A DNA stretch of 36,751 nucleotides from JAENVT01 sp031412355 (GCA_031412355.1 JANOCR010000105.1:1-36751), one strand, 5' to 3'; counted from the stretch's first letter, positions 24,410 to 32,636 are shown. The notes: generated by a model not told the origin, from the letters alone. Numbers and translations are program-made.

Positions 24410-24512
24410 GAAGTCGACACTACCGAGGGGGGTACTACGACAATAGGGCACTCATCGTCACGTGCTGACACCGACCGACGACGGTCGTACGCTCGTGCTA
24501 ACGGAGGAGTCG

Positions 24513-24617
24513 ATGACCGGGACTTTGCTGGTTTTGTTCTTCAGCCGCTCCAAGTTGAGCGCCGCACTCGACAGTTGGTTGCGCGCCATCGGTAACGCCG
24601 CAGAGTCGCCGCGGTGA
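24513..24617 (+). CDS. 34-aa small ORF translationally coupled to racemase
   Basis: A strong ribosome site (GGAGGAG, 24503-24509) precedes an ATG at 24513. The 34-codon frame begins MTGTLLVLFFSRSKLSAALD, with a hydrophobic start and an amphipathic remainder. Its TGA at 24615-24617 overlaps the GTG start of the racemase (GTGA). I recognise no family. The ribosome site is much better than anything in front of the racemase, so this ORF probably delivers ribosomes to it. It could be a functional microprotein or only a leader. Confidence 0.55.
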   Translation: MTGTLLVLFFSRSKLSAALDSWLRAIGNAAESPR

Positions 24618-25318
24618 GACGAATCGGCTTGCTGGGCGGGATGAGCTGGGAGAGCTCGATCGAGTACGAACGCATGATCAACGAGGGTGTGCGCGAACGA
24701 CTGGGCGGCAACCACTCCGCCGATCTCGTCATCCGCAGCTACGACTTCGCCGCCATCGAAATGCTGCAGGAGGCTGGCGATTGGAAGGCGGCCGGGATGA
24801 TCTTGGCCGACGATGCACGCATGTTGCAGTCGGCTGGCGCTGCGATCATCGTCTTGTGCACCAACACCATGCACACGGTCGCGCCGATGATCGAAGCGGT
24901 CCTCGATGCCGACGTCGAGTTCCTTCACATTGCCGACACCACGGCCTCAGCGGTCCTCGGCGCTGGGGTGGCAACTGTTGGGCTGCTCGCCACGCGCTAC
25001 ACCATGGAGCAGGACTTCTACGTCGGTCGGCTAGTCGGCCACGGTCTCCAGGTGATCGTGCCCGACGAGCCCGATCGAACGACGATCCATCGCATCATCT
25101 ACGACCAACTCGTTCGCGGGATCATCACCAGCGAGTCGAAGCAGGCGTACCTCGACGCGATCGAGCGTCTCATCGCTCGGGGAGCACAAAGCGTGATCGC
25201 TGGTTGCACCGAGATCGAGCTGCTCGTCGGACCCGAAGACGTCGGCGTGCCGTACTTCCCGACGACCCGTCTCCATGCCGATGCGGCTGTCACCGCCGCA
25301 CTGATCGACGACGCATAG
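24614..25318 (+). CDS. Aspartate/glutamate racemase family protein
   Basis: This 234-aa protein opens with IGLLGGMSWESS, the diagnostic motif of the aspartate racemase subgroup (YgeA-like). It carries both catalytic cysteines: Cys82 in IVLCTNTMH and Cys198 in IAGCTEIELL. It should interconvert L- and D-forms of an acidic amino acid without a cofactor, in the cytoplasm. The GTG at 24614 overlaps the stop of the 34-aa ORF. Exact substrate is uncertain because the family includes broad-specificity members. Confidence 0.92.
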   Translation: MRRIGLLGGMSWESSIEYERMINEGVRERLGGNHSADLVIRSYDFAAIEMLQEAGDWKAAGMILADDARMLQSAGAAIIVLCTNTMHTVAPMIEAVLDADVEFLHIADTTASAVLGAGVATVGLLATRYTMEQDFYVGRLVGHGLQVIVPDEPDRTTIHRIIYDQLVRGIITSESKQAYLDAIERLIARGAQSVIAGCTEIELLVGPEDVGVPYFPTTRLHADAAVTAALIDDA

Positions 25319-25351
25319 CGCGGCGCCACGGCTGGGCTACGGTTTGCGGCT

Positions 25352-25873
25352 GTGTCCGCGAGCGGTGACGAGTTGTTCGTGTCGAGCACCGATGAGCTAC
25401 TGGCCAACAACGCGCAGTACGTCCAGTCGTTCGCCGACCACGACCTGGCACTGCTGCCGCGCCGGAAGCTCGCCGTCGTCGCTTGCATGGACAGCCGGAT
25501 GGACATCTTCGAGATGCTCGGATTGGCCCATGGCGATGCGCACGTCATCCGCAACGCCGGTGGCGTGGTGACCGACGATGTGATCCGTTCGCTTGTCCTG
25601 TCGCAACGGCTTCTGGGCACTCGAGAGATCATCTTGCTGCACCACACCGACTGCGGCTTGCAGCGGTTGACGGGCGACAGTCTCAAAGACGAGATCGAGG
25701 CCGAAACCGGCATCCGCCCGAGCTGGGCCTTCGAGAGCTTCAAGGATCCCTACCAGGACGTGCGCCAATCGATCCGGCGACTGCAGGTGAGTCCGTTCAT
25801 CCAACACAAAGAACACATCCGCGGTTTCGTCTATCGCGTGGAGAGCGGCCATCTCGACGAGACCGCGCCATGA
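25352..25873 (+). CDS. Beta-class carbonic anhydrase
   Basis: This 173-aa protein has the beta-carbonic anhydrase zinc site: Cys45 in CMDSR (with Asp47/Arg49 as the catalytic dyad), His98 and Cys101 in HHTDCG. It also has the IRNAGG strand. The size fits the compact actinobacterial type. It converts carbon dioxide and bicarbonate in the cytoplasm. The likely start is the GTG at 25352, 33 nt after the racemase stop, so the three genes from 24513 may form an operon. Its stop overlaps the start of the cyclase remnant by ATGA. Confidence 0.93.
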   Translation: MSASGDELFVSSTDELLANNAQYVQSFADHDLALLPRRKLAVVACMDSRMDIFEMLGLAHGDAHVIRNAGGVVTDDVIRSLVLSQRLLGTREIILLHHTDCGLQRLTGDSLKDEIEAETGIRPSWAFESFKDPYQDVRQSIRRLQVSPFIQHKEHIRGFVYRVESGHLDETAP

Positions 25874-26052
25874 ACTACATCGATCTCAGCCACTCGATCG
25901 TCGAAGGCCTATCGACATACCCGGGGTTGCCGATCATCGAACATCTCACCGGCCTGTCCGAGCTCCCCGCCGATGGGTTCCGCTTCACCGGTGTCCCACC
26001 GAAGATCGAGGGTCTCGGCACGTTCACCGTCCGGGCCTACGCGACGGTCTAG
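25870..26052 (+). pseudogene. Cyclase/kynurenine formamidase family remnant with internal deletion
   Basis: The 60-codon frame begins MNYIDLSHSIVEGLSTYPGL, the normal start of cyclase-family (kynurenine formamidase-like) proteins. It then passes within a few residues to DGFRFTGVPPKIEGLGTF and VRAYA, which resembles the normal end of the same family. A complete member is about 200-250 aa. The whole middle, including the HxGTHxD metal motif, is missing, so catalysis is not expected. The start is still coupled (ATGA) to the carbonic anhydrase stop. The joined ends are in frame, which points to an internal deletion. Confidence 0.65.
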
Positions 26053-26092
26053 ATCGACTTGTAGAGGAGGCCTTACACGGTCATGATGGCGT

Positions 26093-26851
26093 GTGGCTCG
26101 ATTTCGGCTCTCGGCCTCGCTGCCGGTCCGGCCGCCGCAGATCACCCTGGACCCGACGGGTGAACTGGCCCTGGTGATCCCGGCATGCAACGAAGCCGAC
26201 CGCATCGGTCACCTGATCGAGCGAGTCCCCCGGGTCGTCAACGGACTGTCGACGCGCTGCATCGTGGTCGATGACGGCTCGACCGACGAGACCGCGTTCG
26301 TCTCGCTGGCCGCCGGAGCGAAAGTGATCTCGCACGAGTTCAACCGCGGGCTCGGCGCGGCGATCCGAACGGGTCTCGCCGCAGCCGTCGCCGACGGGTA
26401 TCAGGTCATTGCGTTTTGCGATGGCGACGGCGAGTACTCGCCCGAGGAGCTGGAAGCCGTGACAACGCCCATCGTTGCCGGCGTTGCCGACTACGTGGTC
26501 GGTAGCCGGTTCGCCGGTGTGATTCATCACATGCGACCGCATCGGCGGCTCGGCAACGTCTTGCTGACCCGGTGGGTTCGGTGGATGGTTCGCTTGCCTG
26601 TCACCGATGGCCAGAGCGGGTTCCGCGCCCTGTCACGCCAGGCAGCCGCAGATGCCGAGCTGATTCACGACTACAACTACGCGCAAATTCTGACACTCGA
26701 CATCGTGGCCAAAGGTTACGGGTACGCCGAGGTCCCCATCTCGTACGCGTTTCGCTCCAGCGGCCGATCATTCGTGCGCCTCGTGCCGTACCTACGCCGA
26801 GTGATCCCGGCAGTGCTCGCCGAGATCCGCACTCAGTCCTCGACGACGTGA
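26093..26851 (+). CDS. Family 2 glycosyltransferase (dolichol-phosphate mannosyltransferase-like)
   Basis: This 252-aa GT-A enzyme has ELALVIPACNEADRI at the start of the fold, VVDDGSTDET for nucleotide binding, FCDGDGEYSPEEL as the DxD-region metal site, and DGQSGFRALSR, all as in polyprenol-phosphate sugar transferases. No C-terminal membrane helices are present. It should transfer a sugar from a nucleotide donor to a lipid carrier at the inner face of the membrane. The only usable upstream start is the GTG at 26093; the nearest AGGAGG (26064-26069) is too far away to be convincing. Its 3' end overlaps the convergent FAD gene by 19 nt. Confidence 0.88.
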   Translation: MARFRLSASLPVRPPQITLDPTGELALVIPACNEADRIGHLIERVPRVVNGLSTRCIVVDDGSTDETAFVSLAAGAKVISHEFNRGLGAAIRTGLAAAVADGYQVIAFCDGDGEYSPEELEAVTTPIVAGVADYVVGSRFAGVIHHMRPHRRLGNVLLTRWVRWMVRLPVTDGQSGFRALSRQAAADAELIHDYNYAQILTLDIVAKGYGYAEVPISYAFRSSGRSFVRLVPYLRRVIPAVLAEIRTQSSTT

Positions 26852-28239
26852 TCGTCGAACGAACGACGTATCGCGTTCCAGCGCTCCCGCTCGAGCCGTC
26901 CGGTGGAATCGAGCGCCTCGACGACCATCTTGCCCATCAACAACGCGTGATGGGTGTTGTCGTGAGCGAACAGGGCCTGGCGGCCGAGGACGGCGAGGCT
27001 CGGCTGCAAGTCGAGGTACGCCTCGACGTGTCGCCGTGATTGTTCGAAGCCGCGGTGATAGATCGGGTACACGTGCGACCGCCGCTCGACGCGACCCGCA
27101 ACGTGTGTCGGATCCGCAAGGCCCTGCTCCATGAGCTCGCGGCGGACACGGGCGACTAGTTCGTCATCGTCGGTGAGCCATATGTCATCGCCGACCGCCG
27201 CCGGGATCTCGGCGCACAGCACCGTGTGGTGCTGCGGATCGTTCGCCGAAGAGCGGTAGTTCTTCGGTTCAGACAACCTAGACACGATCGTGGACGCCTC
27301 GGGGAAGTAGTGAGCATCGAACGGTGTGTACCGGGTCAGCGGAACAGTGAGGTACACGAGCACCGCTCCGCGGAACGCCAGCTGACCGGCGGCGTCGACG
27401 ACCTCGCCGGGCGCTCGCAGTGCGGCGACGAGACTCGCGCTGGGGATCGTCGAGATGACTGTGCGAGCTTCAATCACGCACCCGGCCGACGTTGTCAGCT
27501 GCACGCGTTCCTCGTCGAGATCCAGAGATTCGATCAGAGTGCCCATGTGCACCACGCCGCCTCGCCGCACGATCTCATCGGCGAGGGCCGTGCAGATCGT
27601 TCCGAACCCGCTGGTCGGGTACCAGAACCCCCGCCCCCTGCCACCCATCATCTTCCGCACGACCGCCGACGGCGAAGCAGCAGTGACGCGCCGACGAAAC
27701 AGGTCCGCAGAGAGTTGGTCGCCGTCCAGCCCCCACAACTTCCTGGCGTACGGCTCGTAGAACGACCGGGCGATCGTCGGACCCAAGCGAAGTCGAACCT
27801 GCGCGGAGAACGATGGTGTGGCGGCAGCTCTCGAAGCACCGAGACGACGCCGAAACGGTGCCATCGCCACGTCGCCCACAACCCCGGCCGCAAACGACGG
27901 TGATGCGTGGCGAACGATGTCGAGCGGTCTCAGCGGAAAGGCCAGCCACCTGCCGAGCATGCGGATCCGCCCACGCCGCGGCCGCCATTGCAACTCGACT
28001 CCCAGCACTTCGCGCAGATCGCGAAGGAGGTCGGGGTCGATCGACGGGTGCAGTCGATGGCTGCCGATGTCGACCGATTGCTCGCCGATGACGATCGAGC
28101 CGGCAAGCCCGCCGAACTGGTCTGCTCGATCGACGACTGCCACAGAGAGCCCTCGTTGCGCTGCGTACATGCCCGCAGCAAGCCCGGCCGGCCCGGCACC
28201 CAGTACGACGACATCGCACCGCGCAGGGGCTGAAGGCAC
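26833..28239 (-). CDS. FAD-dependent oxidoreductase (protoporphyrinogen oxidase/UDP-galactopyranose mutase-like)
   Basis: This 468-aa flavoprotein opens with the Rossmann motif VVVLGAGPAGLAAGMYAAQRG and then DQFGGLAGS, typical of amine-oxidase-fold proteins (protoporphyrinogen oxidase, phytoene desaturase, UGM-like). A C-terminal GxxDD-like FAD contact is not clear; LFAHDNTHHALLMGKMVVEAL occupies the expected place. I prefer the GTG at 28239, close to the Rossmann motif; an ATG at 28272 would overlap the start codon of the divergent ABC gene. Pairing with a GT2 gene suggests cell-envelope glycolipid or isoprenoid chemistry, but the substrate is unknown. Confidence 0.82.
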   Translation of the reverse strand: MPSAPARCDVVVLGAGPAGLAAGMYAAQRGLSVAVVDRADQFGGLAGSIVIGEQSVDIGSHRLHPSIDPDLLRDLREVLGVELQWRPRRGRIRMLGRWLAFPLRPLDIVRHASPSFAAGVVGDVAMAPFRRRLGASRAAATPSFSAQVRLRLGPTIARSFYEPYARKLWGLDGDQLSADLFRRRVTAASPSAVVRKMMGGRGRGFWYPTSGFGTICTALADEIVRRGGVVHMGTLIESLDLDEERVQLTTSAGCVIEARTVISTIPSASLVAALRAPGEVVDAAGQLAFRGAVLVYLTVPLTRYTPFDAHYFPEASTIVSRLSEPKNYRSSANDPQHHTVLCAEIPAAVGDDIWLTDDDELVARVRRELMEQGLADPTHVAGRVERRSHVYPIYHRGFEQSRRHVEAYLDLQPSLAVLGRQALFAHDNTHHALLMGKMVVEALDSTGRLERERWNAIRRSFDDHVVED

Positions 28240-28270
28240 AATCGGTGATCCTATAGAGGCCCAAGAAGAC

Positions 28271-29383
28271 ATGCCCGATAAGACACGCCCGATAGCGTCG
28301 CTCCTCGTGTCGAACGCTGTCTCCACCGCAGACGGTCGTCGCGGGGTCGGCATCGAGGTGCGTGCCCTCACCGCGGGCTATGGCGCGGCACCGGTGCTGC
28401 GTGGCATCGACGTGACCGTGGCTGGTGGCGAGATCCTGGCACTGCTTGGTCCGTCGGGCTGTGGCAAGACAACCCTGCTCCGCTGCATCGCCGGTCTCGA
28501 GCGCCCAACGTCGGGCTCGATCCGCCTGGGTGATCAAGATGTGACGGCGGGAAAGGGCGTGCCGGCAGAGCGCAGGCGAGTCGGCATGGTGTTCCAGGAC
28601 GGCGCCCTCTTTCCTCATCGAACGGTGCTCAACAACGTGAACTACGGCGTCGAGCGCGGCCCGGAACGTGACAGTCGTTCGCGTGATGCGTTGCGCCTGG
28701 TCGGCCTCGACGACAAGGCCGACCGCATGCCTGGTTCGCTCTCGGGTGGCGAGCAGCAGCGGGTGGCGCTGGCCCGGGCACTGGCTGCCGAGCCGCGGGT
28801 CGTGCTGCTCGACGAGCCATTCTCGAGCCTCGATGCCTCGTTGCGCGTGCAGCTTCGCGACGAGGTACGGCGACTCCTCACCGACGTCGGCGTCACCGCC
28901 ATCCTGGTCACTCACGATCAGGAAGAGGCGATGAGCTTTGGAGACCGCGTGGCGGTGATGAACGAAGGGCTCATTCAGCAGATCGGCACTCCCGAGCAGA
29001 TCTACACCACGCCGATCTCCCCGTGGGTGGCGCGCTTCGTGGGCGAGGCCGTCATCTTGCCGGCGACATTGAACAGCGCGAACGCTAAGACCGCCCTCGG
29101 CGCGATCTCCACGAGCCCGACGTCACCGGGACCTGGCAGTGTCGTGGTGCGACCCGAGCAGATAACCCTGAGCTCAGGCGGCGACTCGACCGTGATCGAC
29201 GTGCACTACTTCGGTGCCGATACCCGCTACGAGATCCAGGTGCCCGGGCTGGCCGCGCCCGTGGTCGTTCGTTGCCCGGGCCCGCCGCGGCATCGCCAGA
29301 ACGAACAGGTCACCGTGACGCTTGCCGACAGCGTCGCCCACGCCTGGTCGCACGACGGTGACGGCACCGACGCTGTCACGTGA
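28271..29383 (+). CDS. fbpC: Ferric iron ABC transporter ATP-binding protein
   Basis: This 370-aa ATPase has Walker A GPSGCGKTT at residues 60-68, Q-loop MVFQDGALFPHRTVLNNV, signature LSGGEQQR, Walker B VVLLDEPFSSLDA and H-loop VTHDQEEAM. A C-terminal TOBE-like domain of about 100 residues follows (VVRPEQITLSSGG). The FPHRTVLNNVNYGV region is characteristic of FbpC/FutC-type iron importers. It energises the permease at 31038-32636. The ATG at 28271 is weakly preceded by AAGAAG; GTG at 28307 is an alternative. Its 3' end overlaps the convergent cupredoxin gene by 8 nt. Confidence 0.9.
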   Translation: MPDKTRPIASLLVSNAVSTADGRRGVGIEVRALTAGYGAAPVLRGIDVTVAGGEILALLGPSGCGKTTLLRCIAGLERPTSGSIRLGDQDVTAGKGVPAERRRVGMVFQDGALFPHRTVLNNVNYGVERGPERDSRSRDALRLVGLDDKADRMPGSLSGGEQQRVALARALAAEPRVVLLDEPFSSLDASLRVQLRDEVRRLLTDVGVTAILVTHDQEEAMSFGDRVAVMNEGLIQQIGTPEQIYTTPISPWVARFVGEAVILPATLNSANAKTALGAISTSPTSPGPGSVVVRPEQITLSSGGDSTVIDVHYFGADTRYEIQVPGLAAPVVVRCPGPPRHRQNEQVTVTLADSVAHAWSHDGDGTDAVT

Positions 29384-29915
29384 CCGCGAACGTTGCAGCC
29401 ATGCCCTGCGTGAAGTCGCTGCCGAGCGGGCCGTCGAGGTTCGAGAACACGACGTAGTTTCCGGCCGCGAGGTCGAACGTGCCCTCGCAGATCGTGTTGC
29501 CTGGGAACTCCATCACGCGGTACACCTTTTCGGGAAGCGCATCGATGTCGACCCCGCCATCGACGAGCGGCAGATCGTCGACGGAGTCGGCCTGGGTTAT
29601 GACGATCTCGTGCGGGTCCGCGCCGAAGTTCTTCACGACGATTCGGTTGACCCCAGCGGTGACAGTGTCGGGAGGCGTGATCGTGTACTCGTCTAGTTCG
29701 ATCTCGACGCTGGCGGCCTCCTTCTTGGTGGTCGCACCCTTTGTCGTGCAGCCTGTGCCGACAGACGACACCGAGGCTCCGTCAGCAGGCGGTGGCGGGC
29801 CGATGATCACGACACTGCCGGCAGTGCGAGTTTCGGCACCGTCGTCGTCTCCACATGCCTGGAGCACAACGGTTGTCGCCATGGCAACTAGCAGAATGGC
29901 TTTGGCGAGTTTCAA
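29376..29915 (-). CDS. Cupredoxin-domain lipoprotein
   Basis: This 179-aa protein has a lipoprotein signal (TTVVLQAC, Cys21) and a C-terminal cupredoxin-like beta sandwich. DPHEIVITQAD supplies the first His, NTICEGTFDLAAGNYVVFSN supplies a Cys, and FTQGM supplies a Met. This resembles a type I copper set, though the second histidine usually found after the Cys is not evident. The start appears to be TTG at 29915 with AGGGAG about 8 nt upstream. It sits on the opposite strand between the iron-transporter ATPase and binding-protein genes, which suggests a periplasm-side role in iron oxidation or delivery. That role is inference. Confidence 0.72.
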   Translation of the reverse strand: MKLAKAILLVAMATTVVLQACGDDDGAETRTAGSVVIIGPPPPADGASVSSVGTGCTTKGATTKKEAASVEIELDEYTITPPDTVTAGVNRIVVKNFGADPHEIVITQADSVDDLPLVDGGVDIDALPEKVYRVMEFPGNTICEGTFDLAAGNYVVFSNLDGPLGSDFTQGMAATFAVT

Positions 29916-29986
29916 CGCGATCTCCCTCGACCGAGCGTGGCTACAGAACAGGTTTGGAAACCCTCACAGGCAACCTTACGCTGACT

Positions 29987-30005
29987 ATAAGGCAGGCTGA
30001 ACATT
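29987..30005. promoter_or_regulatory. Candidate DtxR/IdeR-like iron-box
   Basis: ATAAGGCAGGCTGAACATT lies between the divergent cupredoxin and FbpA genes. Its core AGGCTGA resembles half of the DtxR/IdeR consensus (TTAGGTTAGGCTAACCTAA), with about 10 of 19 positions matching by eye. The region is AT-richer than its surroundings, and TATAAG at 29986-29991 could serve as a -10 element. Location fits iron control; the match is only moderate. Confidence 0.3.
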
Positions 30006-30034
30006 TTCGAAGTGATGATGCTACGTTTGGTGGC

Positions 30035-31060
30035 GTGAGCACCCCAGTTCGTTACTTCGCCCTGGCGACGCTAGTGATCACGACCGCCCTGGTCGGATGC
30101 GGCGACGACAGCGACGCAGGAACCGGCGGCGGGGTCGTCACCATCTACTCCGGGCGCACTCAGAACCTGGTCGAGCCAATCCTCGATCGATTCGCCGAGG
30201 AGACCGGAATCTCGGTCGAGGTGCGCTACGGCGACTCGTCGGACCTGGCTCTGTTGATCGACGAGGAAGGCGATCGGTCGCCCGCAGACGTGTTCTTGTC
30301 GCAGTCTCCCGGATCGGTCGGCTTCCTCGATCAGCAAGGTCTGCTCGGCACCCTGCCTGGCGACGTGCTCGACCTCGTCGCCCCCGGCTTCCACGCCGCT
30401 GACGGCGGCTGGGTCGGGTTCTCCGGACGAAAGCGGGTGCTGGCATTCAACCCCGAGTTCACCGACGAATCCACATTGCCCAGCTCGGTGCTCGATCTCG
30501 TCGAGCCGCAGTGGAAGGGCCGGATCGGGGTCGCCCCCTCGAACGCATCGTTCCAGGACTTCGTCACGGCGATGAGGTTCAAGTTGGGTGACGACGCGAC
30601 GCGACAATGGCTGCAGGGCATCGCCGACAACGATGCGTTCACGTTCGCAAACAATGCCGCTGTCGTCGCTGCCATCGATCGAGGAGAGGTCGAACTTGGG
30701 CTGGTCAATCACTACTACGTGTACCAAGCCCTGGCCCAGGATCCCGACTTCGCCGCGATCAACCACGACTTTGCAGTCGACGACATCGGCAGTCTCGTGA
30801 TCGTCACCGGGGCCTCGATACTGAAGAGCACTGACAACAACGCGGAAGCGGTCGAGCTCATCCGGTTCCTGCTTCAGAACGAGGCGCAGCGCTACTTCTC
30901 CGACCAGACGTTCGAGTATCCGTTGGCCGCTGGTGTCGAGCCGGCCGCCATCTTGCCGGAGATCGAGCTCGGCGGCTCGGCTGACATCGAACTGGATCAA
31001 CTCGGTGGCGACCTGCAGTCGACGAGAGAGATGATTCGTGACGCAGGCCTCGAGGGCTGA
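30035..31060 (+). CDS. fbpA: Ferric iron ABC transporter substrate-binding lipoprotein
   Basis: This 341-aa protein has a lipobox (TTALVGC, Cys22) and the FbpA/FutA fold: VVTIYSGRTQNLVEPILDRF at the start, SPADVFLSQSPGSVG, and LGLVNHYYVYQAL with the paired tyrosines (Y227/Y228, plus Y230) that bind Fe(III) in this family. It should capture ferric iron outside the membrane and hand it to the permease. The GTG at 30035 gives a standard lipoprotein signal; a longer open frame upstream runs through the promoter region. Its 3' end overlaps the permease start by 23 nt. Confidence 0.92.
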   Translation: MSTPVRYFALATLVITTALVGCGDDSDAGTGGGVVTIYSGRTQNLVEPILDRFAEETGISVEVRYGDSSDLALLIDEEGDRSPADVFLSQSPGSVGFLDQQGLLGTLPGDVLDLVAPGFHAADGGWVGFSGRKRVLAFNPEFTDESTLPSSVLDLVEPQWKGRIGVAPSNASFQDFVTAMRFKLGDDATRQWLQGIADNDAFTFANNAAVVAAIDRGEVELGLVNHYYVYQALAQDPDFAAINHDFAVDDIGSLVIVTGASILKSTDNNAEAVELIRFLLQNEAQRYFSDQTFEYPLAAGVEPAAILPEIELGGSADIELDQLGGDLQSTREMIRDAGLEG

Positions 31061-32636
31061 GCGCGCTCCCCTGCCGTTGCGGGGTCTCGCCATCCTCGTT
31101 GCAGTCGTCTTCGCCACCCCCGTCGCGTACGTCCTCTGGCGGGTCATCACACTCGACGGTGATTTCGGCGACGTCATCAATGAATCGATGGGGCCGCTGT
31201 GGCGAACGACGCAGCTGGCCGTCATCGTCAGCATCGCGACCGGCGCGGTCGGCACCGGTCTGGCGTGGCTGCTGGTTCGCACCGACGTTCCGTTCGCGCG
31301 GGTTCTGCGACTGTTGGCCCCATTACCTCTCGTCTTCCCGTCGTTCGTCGGTGCAGCGGCGTTCATTGCGGGCATGGGCCCCGACGGGGCGATACGAAGC
31401 GTCATGAGCGTGGTCGGGTACTCGGTACCCACGAGATTCCGCGGGCTCGGGGCCTCGTGCTTCGTACTCACAGCATTCACCTACCCGTACGTGTACCTAC
31501 CGGTCGCGGCGCGACTGGCCGGCCTCCCGCCATCGATCGAAGAGAGTGCCCGCCTCCTCGGCGATCGCCCGTCTCGCTTCTTCTTCAGAATCGTCCTGCC
31601 CGCGATTCGTAGCTCGGTGCTCGGGGGCATGCTGATCGCCCTGCTCTACAGCCTCAGCGAGTTCGGCGCCGTCCAGCTGCTGGGCTTCGACACCCTGACG
31701 CGTGTGATCTACGCAACCCGCCTGCTCGACCGAGCGCAGTCGTTCGCGGCGGCGACGCTGCTGTTGATCCTGGCGATCATCGCTGTAACCATCGAACGTC
31801 GCATGCGCGGCTCGCTGCGGCACAGTGCACCGTCGAGCATGCGACGGAACGCACCGGTGACCCTCGGCCGATGGAGGATTCCGGCGCTGTTCGCCGTAGT
31901 CGCCGTCCTGATGGTTTCGTTGGTCACGCCGATCGCGTCACTGGGCCAATGGGCGTGGCGAGGGATCGGTCGCTCGTCCAGTCCGGCCTCTGCGCTCGGC
32001 GATCAACTATCGAACTTGCGCGGGCCCCTGTGGTCGACCACTTGGCTCGGCGTCATCGCCGCCGTGGTCGCCGTTCTGGTGGTGCTGCCGGCGGCGTTGT
32101 TGGCCGCCCGATTTCGCAGCCGGCTCGCCCCTCCGGTCACGAGCGCCATTGTGGGCGGGTTTGCCGTGCCTGGCTTGGTGATCGCTCTCAGCCTCGCGTT
32201 CTGGGCGCTCAACGTGCCGTACTTCGATCGCTTCTATCAGACGACCCCGTTGCTGATCGCGGCCTATGTGATCCACTTCGGCGCACAGGCAATGCGCTCC
32301 ACCGAGGTTGCAGTCGCAACGGTGCCCCGCCATGTCCGCGAGTCGGCTCGACTGCTGGGCGCCTCGCCGGCACGTCGTGCTCGTACGGTCGAGCTCCCGC
32401 TGATGCGCCCCGGTCTGGTTGCCGGCGGTGGTCTGGTGCTGCTCTCCACCATTAAAGAGCTTCCAGCCACGCTCCTCCTGGCTCCCATCGGCCTGCAAAC
32501 GCTCACGACCCGTGTCTGGGGCGCGTTCGAGGGTGGCCTCCTCGCTGAAGCAGGCCTGGCGTCGATCGTGCTCGTGATCGCGTCGGGAACCCTGACCTGG
32601 CTGCTCGTGCTGCGCCGGGCCGATCATCTGGGATGA
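31038..32636 (+). CDS. fbpB: Ferric iron ABC transporter permease (fused double domain)
   Basis: This 532-aa protein has about twelve membrane segments arranged as two homologous halves, each with an EAA loop contacting the ATPase: PPSIEESARLLGDRPSRFFF in the first and PRHVRESARLLGASPARRA in the second. This is the FbpB/SfuB architecture of ferric iron importers. The GTG at 31038 lies inside the end of the binding-protein gene, so the two are translationally coupled. Its TGA overlaps the start of the next gene (ATGA). Confidence 0.92.
   Translation: MTQASRAERAPLPLRGLAILVAVVFATPVAYVLWRVITLDGDFGDVINESMGPLWRTTQLAVIVSIATGAVGTGLAWLLVRTDVPFARVLRLLAPLPLVFPSFVGAAAFIAGMGPDGAIRSVMSVVGYSVPTRFRGLGASCFVLTAFTYPYVYLPVAARLAGLPPSIEESARLLGDRPSRFFFRIVLPAIRSSVLGGMLIALLYSLSEFGAVQLLGFDTLTRVIYATRLLDRAQSFAAATLLLILAIIAVTIERRMRGSLRHSAPSSMRRNAPVTLGRWRIPALFAVVAVLMVSLVTPIASLGQWAWRGIGRSSSPASALGDQLSNLRGPLWSTTWLGVIAAVVAVLVVLPAALLAARFRSRLAPPVTSAIVGGFAVPGLVIALSLAFWALNVPYFDRFYQTTPLLIAAYVIHFGAQAMRSTEVAVATVPRHVRESARLLGASPARRARTVELPLMRPGLVAGGGLVLLSTIKELPATLLLAPIGLQTLTTRVWGAFEGGLLAEAGLASIVLVIASGTLTWLLVLRRADHLG

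Noticed and set aside
26083..26163. Short ORF (26 codons from ATG 26083) before the GT2 gene, with AGGAGG upstream
   Set aside because: The spacing from AGGAGG is about 13 nt, the frame is short and Ala/Gly/Pro-rich, and it overlaps the GT2 start in another frame. Chance is the simpler explanation.
30071..31480. Long minus-strand open frame opposite fbpA/fbpB
   Set aside because: Antisense shadow; the plus strand has lipobox, iron-binding tyrosines and EAA loops, while the minus frame has no recognisable features.
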